A DNA stretch of 6,209 nt, from contig JBMLOR010000273.1 of NCBI GenBank assembly GCA_049242865.1, positions 1-6,209 on the forward strand, written 5' to 3'. Both the position numbers and the translations under genes were made by a program. Source of the stretch: CAIVPM01 sp049242865. GTDB taxonomy: Bacteria; Bacteroidota; Bacteroidia; Chitinophagales; Chitinophagaceae. Position 1 is the first letter of the stretch. Each line of letters opens with the position of its first letter. Shown here piece by piece: positions 1 through 5,178 of this stretch. The notes under the pieces are model-generated. The model was not told the origin of the DNA. It did no database searches and worked only from the letters and a program-made list of their open reading frames with translations.

Positions 1-12
1 TTGTACTAAATT

Positions 13-35
13 CGTTTTTTTATAAAACGTTTTTT
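13..35 (+). terminator. weak terminator-like hairpin at the left edge
   Basis: CGTTTT (13-18) and AAAACG (24-29) form a 6-bp stem with a 5-nt loop, followed directly by six T (30-35). This has the shape of an intrinsic terminator for a plus-strand gene ending left of the window. Only two of the six pairs are G-C, and such hairpins arise by chance in AT-rich DNA, so the call is tentative. Confidence 0.25.
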
Positions 36-229
36 GTTTAAAAATGAATAAAAATGTAGCAAAATTATTGATATTATTTTGCAAGGTGTGCAAAGTTAAC
101 TGTTTTAGGGTTTTAACATACACTTTAATCTTTATTTAAGTTCATTTTTTGCCAAAAAAGTAATAATATATTCACAATTTATTCACTCTTGCAGCAAACA
201 CACCTAATTTTACCAACTAATTTTTTTTT

Positions 230-1048
230 ATGAGTTTAATGGAACAACTAAATCAAACGGTTTCTTTTATACAAAGCAAAGTAAATACAAAAGCTAGAGT
301 AGGAATTGTGCTAGGAAGTGGACTAGGCAATTTAGCAGAAGTAATTAAAGTAGAGCAAGCTATCCCTTATACAGAAATTCCTCATTTTCCTACAAGTACA
401 GTAAAAGGGCATGGTGGTAAACTTTTGTTTGGCGAATTAGGGGGTGTGAAAGTGGTGGTTATGAGTGGTCGTTTTCATTTTTACGAAGGATATTCAGCCC
501 AACAAGTTGTTTTTCCTGTTAGAGTAATGAAAATGCTTGGTGTAGAAACTTTATTATTAAGTAATGCAGCAGGTGCTGTAAATCCAAACTATAAAGTGGG
601 TGATTTGATGATTTTAAATGATCATATAAGTTTTTTTACTACTAATCCTTTATTGGGTAAAAATGAAGAAGAATTAGGAACTCGTTTCCCAGATATGAGT
701 GAGCCATATAGCCATGATTTAATTAATAAAGCTTTAGAAATTGGTAAACAGCATAATATTCACTTGCATCAAGGTGTATACACAGCAGTAACAGGCCCCA
801 CTTTTGAAACCCATGCTGAGTACAGATTAATTAAAATTATAGGAAGCGATGTAGTGGGCATGAGTACAGTACAAGAAACAATTGCTGCAATACATTGTGG
901 TATGAAAGTTTTTGCTGTTAGTGTTGTTACTGATTTAGGAATTAGAGATAATAATGAAGCAATTACTCACGAAGAAGTTTTAATTGCAGCTAAAGAAGCT
1001 GAGCCTAAACTTACTTTACTATTTACAGAATTGGCAAAAGCCTTATAA
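230..1048 (+). CDS. punA: purine nucleoside phosphorylase, PNP-I (PunA) family
   Basis: A 272-residue cytosolic enzyme of the trimeric PNP family. It splits purine (deoxy)nucleosides with phosphate into free base and (deoxy)ribose 1-phosphate for purine salvage. Seen: phosphate-loop motif VLGSGLG with Ser30, GHGG with His61, SGRFHFYEGY with Arg81 and His83, SNAAGAVNP (111-119), and GPTFETHAEYR with Phe192 and Glu193 (human Phe200/Glu201). GMSTV with Met211 matches human Met219. Length is normal for the family. One key residue differs: the position equivalent to human Asn243, which reads the purine 6-substituent, is Asp235 (SVVTDLG), 24 residues after Met211 exactly as in human PNP. Family members with Asn prefer guanosine and inosine, so adenosine may also be used here (inference). 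Start: ATG at 230; ATG at 239 (residue 4) is a possible alternative. No perfect TAnnTTTG box precedes it; TTATTTTG at 74-81 is the nearest match. Confidence 0.95.
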   Translation: MSLMEQLNQTVSFIQSKVNTKARVGIVLGSGLGNLAEVIKVEQAIPYTEIPHFPTSTVKGHGGKLLFGELGGVKVVVMSGRFHFYEGYSAQQVVFPVRVMKMLGVETLLLSNAAGAVNPNYKVGDLMILNDHISFFTTNPLLGKNEEELGTRFPDMSEPYSHDLINKALEIGKQHNIHLHQGVYTAVTGPTFETHAEYRLIKIIGSDVVGMSTVQETIAAIHCGMKVFAVSVVTDLGIRDNNEAITHEEVLIAAKEAEPKLTLLFTELAKAL

Positions 1049-1060
1049 GTTTAAGTTTTT

Positions 1061-1069
1061 GAGGAGGAG
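1061..1069 (+). promoter_or_regulatory. Shine-Dalgarno-like GAGGAGGAG, distant from the start
   Basis: This is the only strong purine-rich anti-SD match noticed in the intergenic DNA of the window. It lies between punA and hscB, but the core GGAGG ends about 19 nt before the hscB ATG at 1087, well beyond the usual 5-10 nt. An in-frame TAA at 1081 rules out a longer hscB. It is either non-functional or acts through RNA folding. Confidence 0.3.
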
Positions 1070-1086
1070 TTTTTAAAGCATAATAC

Positions 1087-1596
1087 ATGGTAAATTATTT
1101 TAAACTTTTTAATATAAAGGAAGCTTTTTTAATTAATCAATCCGAATTAAAGCAGCAGTTTTTATTATTATCTAAAAAGTATCATCCAGATTTTTTTGTT
1201 AATGCTACTGAAGATGAAAAAGAAGAAGCTTTACAAATAAGTGCAGCCATAAACAAAGGCTACAAAATTTTGAGTAATTCTGTAAGTACAATGGAATATG
1301 TTTTAGAGTTGAATGGTATTAAAGAAAAGGATGAAAAATATAATTTGCCACAAGATTTTTTAATGGAAATGATGGAATTAAATGAGCAAATAATGGATGC
1401 CAAACTTGAGCAAAACAAAGATGTTTTAAGTAATTGTTTAACAAAAATTGAAACAATAAAAGATGACATTTATAAGCCTATTAAAACGTATGTTGAAACG
1501 TATAATGAAAATTTGTATTCACAAGAAGGCTTGTTGCAAGTAAAAGATTATTTTTTTAAGTTAAAATATCTTGAACGTTTAACACAAAATATTTAA
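1087..1596 (+). CDS. hscB: Fe-S cluster assembly co-chaperone HscB (J-domain protein)
   Basis: A 169-residue protein, close to the 171 of E. coli HscB, with the same two-part build. The N-terminal J-domain (about 2-72) carries the HPD motif at 33-35, which stimulates the ATPase of an Hsp70 (HscA or DnaK). The region INKGYKIL...EYVLELNG (55-77) matches the end of the J-domain and linker. The C-terminal helical bundle (about 86-169) starts with LPQDFLMEMMELNE, equivalent to the FLMEQLELRE segment of E. coli that binds the scaffold IscU, and ends with FKLKYLERL, matching the family's KLRFLDKL. The HPD together with this C-terminal region separates it from DnaJ and CbpA. Neither iscU nor hscA is in the window. 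It starts 38 nt after punA and ends 36 nt before the DUF1801 gene on the same strand, so co-transcription is plausible. ATG at 1087 is fixed by the TAA at 1081. Confidence 0.9.
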   Translation: MVNYFKLFNIKEAFLINQSELKQQFLLLSKKYHPDFFVNATEDEKEEALQISAAINKGYKILSNSVSTMEYVLELNGIKEKDEKYNLPQDFLMEMMELNEQIMDAKLEQNKDVLSNCLTKIETIKDDIYKPIKTYVETYNENLYSQEGLLQVKDYFFKLKYLERLTQNI

Positions 1597-1632
1597 GCTG
1601 AAAATGAATATATACTGTTTAAAATTTTTAAT

Positions 1633-2094
1633 ATGACATCTAAAGCAAAAACACCAGAAGAGTATATAGCAGAACTGCCTGAAGATAGAAAAACTGCCAT
1701 TGAAAAGCTTAGAAAAATTATCAAGAAAAATTTACCCAAAGGGTTTAAAGAAGAAATGAGTTATGGAATGATTGGGTATGTTGTACCACATAGTTTGTAC
1801 GCCTCAGGTTATCATTGTGACCCAAAATTGCCTTTACCATTTTTAAATATTGCTTCGCAGAAAAATTTTGTGGCTGTTTATCATATGGGTTTGTACAATG
1901 ATAAAAATTTACTAGATTGGTTTACCAATGAGTATGAAGCCTTGAACTTAGGAAAGTTAGACATTGGAAAAAGTTGCTCTAGGTTTAAGAAAATGGATAA
2001 AATTCCTTATGATTTAATTGGGGAACTATGTACTAAAATCACTGTGAAAGAATGGATTGAAAGATACGAAGCAGCTTGGGTTAAAAAGTCTTAA
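1633..2094 (+). CDS. DUF1801 (YdhG-like, frataxin-fold) family protein
   Basis: A 153-residue soluble protein with no signal peptide or membrane segment. It opens with TPEEYIAELPEDRK followed by a helix (19-33), as in DUF1801 proteins. It then has the pattern MSYGMIGYVVPHSLYASGYH (42-61) and PLPFLNIASQKNFVAVYHMG (67-86), typical of the Bacteroidota version. The C-terminal half carries KSCSRFKKMDKIPYDLIGEL (113-132), the usual conserved SxxRFKxxxxIP stretch. The family includes B. subtilis YdhG (Fra), a frataxin-like iron chaperone that feeds Fe-S assembly and haem synthesis. Whether this distant member binds iron is unknown. Its place 36 nt behind hscB makes an Fe-S role attractive but unproved. 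Cys62, Cys115 and Cys133 are the only cysteines. ATG at 1633 is the first in frame with the family-typical N-terminus. It ends 2 nt before the convergent ytxJ stop. Confidence 0.8.
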   Translation: MTSKAKTPEEYIAELPEDRKTAIEKLRKIIKKNLPKGFKEEMSYGMIGYVVPHSLYASGYHCDPKLPLPFLNIASQKNFVAVYHMGLYNDKNLLDWFTNEYEALNLGKLDIGKSCSRFKKMDKIPYDLIGELCTKITVKEWIERYEAAWVKKS

Positions 2095-2096
2095 TG

Positions 2097-2432
2097 TTAA
2101 TTAGCTGCCTGTTCTAAAATGTCATCAACAATAATACCCATGTGGCTTTCATCGTAGGTGCATTCTCCATTTTTAATTAACAATATTTGTGGAGATTCGT
2201 GATGAACATGAAATTTTTCTGCAATAAAGTTTGAAACAGGTCTGTAGTTTAATAAGTCTAAATAATGAAAATCAATTAAATTATCATTATTGTCATATCT
2301 ATCTAATCTACCCTTTGCCATTTGGCTAATACTACAAGTAGTACTATGTTTAAAAATTACTTGAGGTTTTGTATTTGAGGCTTCAATAATATTGTCAATA
2401 CCCTCAATTGTATTTAAAGTTATCCAATTCAT
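2097..2432 (-). CDS. ytxJ: monothiol bacilliredoxin, YtxJ/BrxC family
   Basis: A 111-residue thioredoxin-fold protein of the DUF2847 family (bacillithiol system redox-active protein YtxJ). Seen: VIFKHSTTCSISQMAKGRL (25-43), the family signature, with a single active-site Cys33 in TCSIS rather than CxxC. Further on are a cis-Pro loop HHESPQILLIKNGEC (89-103 region) and the conserved SHMGI near the C-terminus. Known role: removing bacillithiol from S-bacillithiolated proteins through one cysteine; bacillithiol occurs in many Bacteroidota as well as Firmicutes. Start: the open frame extends 20 codons upstream to 2492, but that stretch overlaps the lipoprotein gene in another frame, and the family N-terminus begins at MNWITL. 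The ATG at 2432 lies one base after the lipoprotein stop codon, suggesting translational coupling. It is convergent with the DUF1801 gene. Confidence 0.88.
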   Translation of the reverse strand: MNWITLNTIEGIDNIIEASNTKPQVIFKHSTTCSISQMAKGRLDRYDNNDNLIDFHYLDLLNYRPVSNFIAEKFHVHHESPQILLIKNGECTYDESHMGIIVDDILEQAAN

Positions 2433-2433
2433 A

Positions 2434-2553
2434 TTATCTTCTAAAATATCTTGGATTATTAGTAGGACAACCTCCATTATTTCGAGAAGCACATGAACTA
2501 ACCACTGTAGATGCTACAAACGCCACTACAACAATTGCTACTATTTTTTTCAT
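2434..2553 (-). CDS. very small predicted lipoprotein (39 residues)
   Basis: A short ORF that standard length cut-offs would miss. It starts with MKKIVAIVVVAFVAS, a basic then hydrophobic signal, and reaches a lipobox-like TVVSS-Cys21, so signal peptidase II processing is expected. The mature peptide would be 19 residues: Cys21, then ASRNNGG, a second Cys29 in GCPTNNP, and a basic aromatic tail RYFRR. No function is recognised. Support for a real gene is the signal-lipobox architecture starting at an ATG. A perfect -7 box TATCTTTG lies 20 nt upstream, with an A-rich leader between. Its TAA stop sits one base before the ATG of the bacilliredoxin gene, so the two probably form one transcript. 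The extra cysteine next to a thiol-redox partner is suggestive only. Confidence 0.75.
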   Translation of the reverse strand: MKKIVAIVVVAFVASTVVSSCASRNNGGCPTNNPRYFRR

Positions 2554-2573
2554 TTTTTACTTTTTATTTTTAA

Positions 2574-2581
2574 CAAAGATA
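2574..2581 (-). promoter_or_regulatory. Bacteroidota -7 box (TATCTTTG) of the lipoprotein-ytxJ unit
   Basis: The minus strand reads TATCTTTG, a full match to TAnnTTTG, the -7 element recognised by the Bacteroidota primary sigma factor. It lies 20 nt before the ATG at 2553, with an A-rich leader. I see no clear TTTG at the -33 position, so only half the promoter is supported. Confidence 0.55.
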
Positions 2582-2606
2582 TTTGAGTACTACATAACGT
2601 TGCCTT

Positions 2607-2638
2607 ATTTGTGGAAAAACCACGAAACTTTCACAAAT
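2607..2638. repeat. overlapping inverted repeats between cdd and the lipoprotein gene
   Basis: ATTTGTG (2607-2613) is an exact inverted match to CACAAAT (2632-2638). Inside, GTGG (2611-2614) pairs with CCAC (2620-2623) around an A5 loop, and GAAACTTTC (2624-2632) is a small dyad. The two stems share ATTTGTGG and are mutually exclusive. There is no T-run after either, so a standard intrinsic terminator for cdd is unlikely. The site lies about 26-57 nt upstream of the -7 box at 2574-2581, where an operator could sit. Confidence 0.4.
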
Positions 2639-2647
2639 TATTTACGT

Positions 2648-3139
2648 TTATTTTAAATCATCTCCAGTAAATGTAAATGGTAATAAATCTGCTGCAGATT
2701 CGATAATTAGAATTTTACCATTTAAACCACCGAGTATGAGTTTTATGGGTTGGTGATATCGTTTTTCAGTTTCAACCAAAGCTTGTCGGCACATGCCACA
2801 AGGACTTAAAGGCTTTATGCTTTCAGTATTTGGATTATGATTGTGATAACTAATCGCCATTACGTTTATACTTTGCTTAGGAAACATAGCAGCAGCACTA
2901 GATAATAGGCTTCGTTCAGCACAAATGGTTACAGGATAACTTGCATTTTCTTGATTTGTTCCAGTTAAAATTTTGCCATTTTGCAATAAAGCAGCAGCAC
3001 CTACAAAAAAATTAGAATAAGGGGCATAGGCTGTTTCTGCTGTTTTACGAGCTTTTGAAAGCAGTTTAGCATCTTCTTCTTTTAATTCTTCAATGCTATG
3101 GTATTCCTCGTAAGAAAAATTAAATTTCTTTTTATTCAT
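2648..3139 (-). CDS. cdd: cytidine deaminase, short (tetrameric) type
   Basis: A 163-residue cytosolic zinc enzyme that deaminates cytidine and deoxycytidine to uridine and deoxyuridine for pyrimidine salvage. Seen: substrate motif TGTNQENAS (59-67) with Asn62 and Glu64; the zinc and proton-shuttle motif TICAERS with Cys73 and Glu75; and PCGMC with zinc ligands Cys114 and Cys117. The Cys/Cys/Cys zinc set is that of the small homotetrameric deaminases (about 130-140 residues) rather than the long E. coli dimer. About 25 extra N-terminal residues, rich in Lys and Glu, explain the greater length. Start: the open frame can be extended to a TTG at 3148, but the ATG at 3139 is preferred. It lies 67 nt after rimO on the same strand, with a weak hairpin between, so read-through transcription is possible. 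Confidence 0.93.
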   Translation of the reverse strand: MNKKKFNFSYEEYHSIEELKEEDAKLLSKARKTAETAYAPYSNFFVGAAALLQNGKILTGTNQENASYPVTICAERSLLSSAAAMFPKQSINVMAISYHNHNPNTESIKPLSPCGMCRQALVETEKRYHQPIKLILGGLNGKILIIESAADLLPFTFTGDDLK

Positions 3140-3175
3140 TTTGTGCAATCTATATAACTAAAACGAATTTATACT

Positions 3176-3194
3176 AAAAAAAGTATTTTACTTT
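3176..3194 (-). terminator. weak intrinsic terminator candidate after rimO
   Basis: On the minus strand AAAGTA, a 3-nt loop and TACTTT (3194-3180) form a perfect 6-bp stem, followed by T (3179-3176). It starts 13 nt after the rimO stop codon. The position and T-run fit an intrinsic terminator, but the stem holds just one G-C pair and would be unstable, so it may only attenuate read-through into cdd. Confidence 0.3.
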
Positions 3195-3206
3195 ACAATA
3201 CGTTGG

Positions 3207-4526
3207 TTAAGTTAATACTTCAACTAGTTCACCTTCAATATCAAAATCATAAGCTTTTGTAATTTTTACATGTACAAAATTGCCTATTGATAATTTTTTG
3301 TTGGTATTAATTATTACTTCATTATCAACCTCAACACTATCAAACTCAGTTCTTCCAATGTATCTGCCAGCTTCTTTTTTGTCTACGATTACTTTAAAAG
3401 TTTTACCAACCTTTTCTTCATTTTTTTCTAATGAAATTTCTTGTTGTACTTCCATTATTTCTTGAGCTCTTCTTTGCTTTTCTTCAGCAGGAACATCATC
3501 TACCAAATCGTATGCACTTGTATTTTCTTCGTGACTGTATTGAAAAATACCAACTCTATCGAATCTATGTTTTACCAAAAATGCTTTAAGTTCTTCTACA
3601 TCTTCCAAAGTTTCTCCAGGAAAGCCAGTGATAAGGGTTGTGCGTAAGCAAATGTTTGGAATTTCGGTTCTTATGTTTTCAATTAAAGTTTCCATTTCTT
3701 CTCTTGTAATATTGCGTTTCATGGCTTTTAGCATGTTGTTGCTAGCATGTTGCAATGGCATATCAAGATAATTACAAACATTATCATGCTTTTTTATGGC
3801 TTCAATAATTTCCATTGGAAATTTATGAGGGTAAGCATAATGTAGTTTTATCCAAACTAAACCTTCAACCTTAGCTAAGGCATCTAGTAGCTCAGGTAAT
3901 GCTCTTTTTTTATAAATATCAAGGCCATAGTAAGTTAGTTCTTGAGCAATAAGCATAATTTCTTTTACGCCTTTTTTTACCAATAGCTGAGCTTCTTGAA
4001 CAATATCTTCAATTGTTTTACTTACGTGTTTGCCTCGCATTAGTGGAATGGCACAAAATGAGCAGGTTCTATTACAGCCTTCACTAATTTTTAAATAAGC
4101 ATAATGCTTTGGAGTACTTAAAAAACGTTCTCCAACTAATTCTTTTTTATAATCGGCATTAAATTGTTGTAAAATCAAAGGCAATTCTAGAGTGCCAAAC
4201 CATGCATCAACTTCGGGTATTTCTTTTTCTAAATCACCTCTGTATCTTTCACTTAAGCAACCTGTTACATAAACCTTATCAAGCTTGCCTTTTTGCTTTA
4301 AGGATACCTGATCTAAAATAGTGTTTATACTTTCTTCTTTTGCTTTATCAATAAATCCACAGGTATTTACAACAACGATGTTGTGGTCTAATTTTTCGTT
4401 TTCGTGAATTACATTGTAATCGTTAGCAGCGAGCTGAGCACTTAAAACCTCGCTGTCTACTAAATTTTTACTGCAGCCTAGTGTAATAATATTTACCTTG
4501 TCTTGCTTTAAACTTTTAACCTTCAT
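3207..4526 (-). CDS. rimO: ribosomal protein S12 methylthiotransferase RimO
   Basis: A 439-residue radical-SAM methylthiotransferase that adds a methylthio group to a conserved aspartate of ribosomal protein S12. Domains in order: UPF0004 N-terminal domain (about 11-125) with second-cluster cysteines Cys18 (TLGCSKNLVDSE), Cys56 (NTCGFI) and Cys90 (VTGC); radical-SAM core (about 140-370) with CNRTCSFC, Cys151, Cys155 and Cys158; C-terminal TRAM domain (about 373-436). TLGCSKNLVDSE, and GRTEFDSVEVDNEV in the TRAM part, favour RimO over the tRNA enzyme MiaB. Length is normal. Start: the frame continues to a TTG at 4544, but that extension (YICCL) would read across the -7 box at 4534-4541. The ATG at 4526 gives the usual short N-terminus. 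With only 7 nt between box and ATG, the transcript is probably leaderless or nearly so. Confidence 0.95.
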   Translation of the reverse strand: MKVKSLKQDKVNIITLGCSKNLVDSEVLSAQLAANDYNVIHENEKLDHNIVVVNTCGFIDKAKEESINTILDQVSLKQKGKLDKVYVTGCLSERYRGDLEKEIPEVDAWFGTLELPLILQQFNADYKKELVGERFLSTPKHYAYLKISEGCNRTCSFCAIPLMRGKHVSKTIEDIVQEAQLLVKKGVKEIMLIAQELTYYGLDIYKKRALPELLDALAKVEGLVWIKLHYAYPHKFPMEIIEAIKKHDNVCNYLDMPLQHASNNMLKAMKRNITREEMETLIENIRTEIPNICLRTTLITGFPGETLEDVEELKAFLVKHRFDRVGIFQYSHEENTSAYDLVDDVPAEEKQRRAQEIMEVQQEISLEKNEEKVGKTFKVIVDKKEAGRYIGRTEFDSVEVDNEVIINTNKKLSIGNFVHVKITKAYDFDIEGELVEVLT

Positions 4527-4533
4527 AAGGCAG

Positions 4534-4541
4534 CAAATGTA
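4534..4541 (-). promoter_or_regulatory. Bacteroidota -7 box (TACATTTG) of rimO
   Basis: The minus strand reads TACATTTG, a full TAnnTTTG match, 7 nt before the rimO ATG at 4526. Transcription should begin at or within a few bases of the ATG. The -33 element is poor: TTTA at 4567-4564, 22 nt upstream, is the best fit. Confidence 0.55.
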
Positions 4542-4581
4542 CAAGTAGTTACATTAATAGTTGTAAACAACTGTACTTGTA
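4540..4581. repeat. nested inverted repeats over the rimO promoter
   Basis: TACAAGTA (4540-4547) and TACTTGTA (4574-4581) are exact inverted repeats 26 nt apart, the first overlapping the -7 box by two bases. Between them AGTTGT (4559-4564), AA, ACAACT (4567-4572) form a second dyad covering the -33 region. The placement is what a repressor operator would have; no regulator is identified. Confidence 0.4.
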
Positions 4582-4598
4582 ATTTTTATTTTTAAAGC

Positions 4599-4617
4599 AA
4601 AAAACTAGTAGTTAGTT
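4599..4617 (-). terminator. weak terminator-like hairpin at the end of dcd
   Basis: On the minus strand AACTA (4617-4613) and TAGTT (4607-4603) form a 5-bp stem with a 5-nt loop, running into six T (4604-4599). It overlaps the dcd stop codon. The stem is short and AT-rich, so it is only a candidate. Confidence 0.25.
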
Positions 4618-5152
4618 AAAACTTATTCTTCCACATCATGCTTTCAACGGGCTTGTTGGGTTGGCCACTATATTTTGCATTTTGTTTTTGGTTGTATTTA
4701 ACTTCAATCTCACCTTCAACAGGAAAATAAATTAATTGTCCAATTGGCATGCCTTTGTATACTCTTACAGGTTGTTTAACACTGATTTCTAAGGTCCAAT
4801 TGCCACAAAATCCAACATCACCTTTGCCTGCAGTTGCATGAATATCAATGCCTAGTCTACCAGTGCTTGATTTTCCTTCTAAAAAAGGAACATGAGCATG
4901 TGTTTCGGTATACTCTAAAGTTACGCCCAAATAAAATTCGTGTGGTTGCAATACAAAGCCATCATCAGGAATTTCAAAGTATTCGATGGTGTTGTGTTTT
5001 TTTGCATCTAGTTCTCTGTCTTTGTACATAGCCAAAGTGCTTCCTAAATGTACATCATAGCTATTACTTCCTAAATCATGTCTATTATAGGGTTCAATTT
5101 TTATAGTTCCTTTTTCTATTTCTTCTAAAATTCTTTTATCAGTAAGTATCAT
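4616..5152 (-). CDS. dcd: dCTP deaminase
   Basis: A 178-residue enzyme of the trimeric dCTP deaminase/dUTPase superfamily that makes dUTP (or dUMP) from dCTP on the way to dTTP. Seen: N-terminal MILTDKRILEEIEKG; NRHDLGSNSYDVHLG (23-37); FLEGKSSTGRLGI (90-102) with the nucleotide-binding SSxGRLG; HATAGKGDVGF (105-115); catalytic Glu122 in WTLEIS; GMPIGQLIYF (134-143); and the C-terminal AKYSGQ. The TAG-x-x-D-x-GF loop resembles bifunctional dCTP deaminase/dUTPases more than the TAHRIDPG loop of the E. coli deaminase, so direct dUMP formation is possible but not established. Start: the frame extends to 5245, but those 31 residues run through the divergent promoter region and into the transferase gene; ATG at 5152 gives the family N-terminus. 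TTTATTTG at 5176-5169 (minus strand) is a one-mismatch -7 box. Confidence 0.93.
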   Translation of the reverse strand: MILTDKRILEEIEKGTIKIEPYNRHDLGSNSYDVHLGSTLAMYKDRELDAKKHNTIEYFEIPDDGFVLQPHEFYLGVTLEYTETHAHVPFLEGKSSTGRLGIDIHATAGKGDVGFCGNWTLEISVKQPVRVYKGMPIGQLIYFPVEGEIEVKYNQKQNAKYSGQPNKPVESMMWKNKF

Positions 5153-5178
5153 CTTAAGAGTATTGATGCAAATAAAAT

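Noticed and set aside
1..229. Possible small gene, RNA or perfect promoter in the 229 bases before punA
   Set aside because: No ORF with family features, no tRNA-like fold and no full TAnnTTTG match was found; only a weak hairpin at 13-35 and a one-mismatch box at 74-81.
1260..1469. 69-codon minus-strand frame inside hscB
   Set aside because: It is antisense to a well-supported gene, rich in Ser, Ile and Leu as expected of AT-rich antisense translation, with no recognisable motif.
2433..2492. 20-codon N-terminal extension of ytxJ starting at 2492
   Set aside because: It overlaps the lipoprotein gene in another frame, does not resemble the family N-terminus, and the ATG at 2432 sits in a stop-start arrangement typical of coupled genes.
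2408..2656. 82-codon plus-strand frame opposite the lipoprotein and ytxJ start region
   Set aside because: It is a shadow frame: low-complexity translation, no family resemblance, and it covers the opposite-strand promoter and start codons.
3140..3148. TTG start for cdd at 3148
   Set aside because: It adds just three residues, and an ATG follows at 3139.
3280..3647. Two plus-strand frames inside rimO (3280-3465 and 3441-3647)
   Set aside because: They are antisense shadows of rimO with low-complexity Ser/Phe/Leu translations.
4527..4544. TTG start for rimO at 4544
   Set aside because: It lies upstream of a perfect -7 promoter box and adds residues not typical of RimO; the ATG at 4526 fits better.
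4834..5031. 65-codon plus-strand frame inside dcd
   Set aside because: It is antisense to conserved dcd motifs; no independent support.
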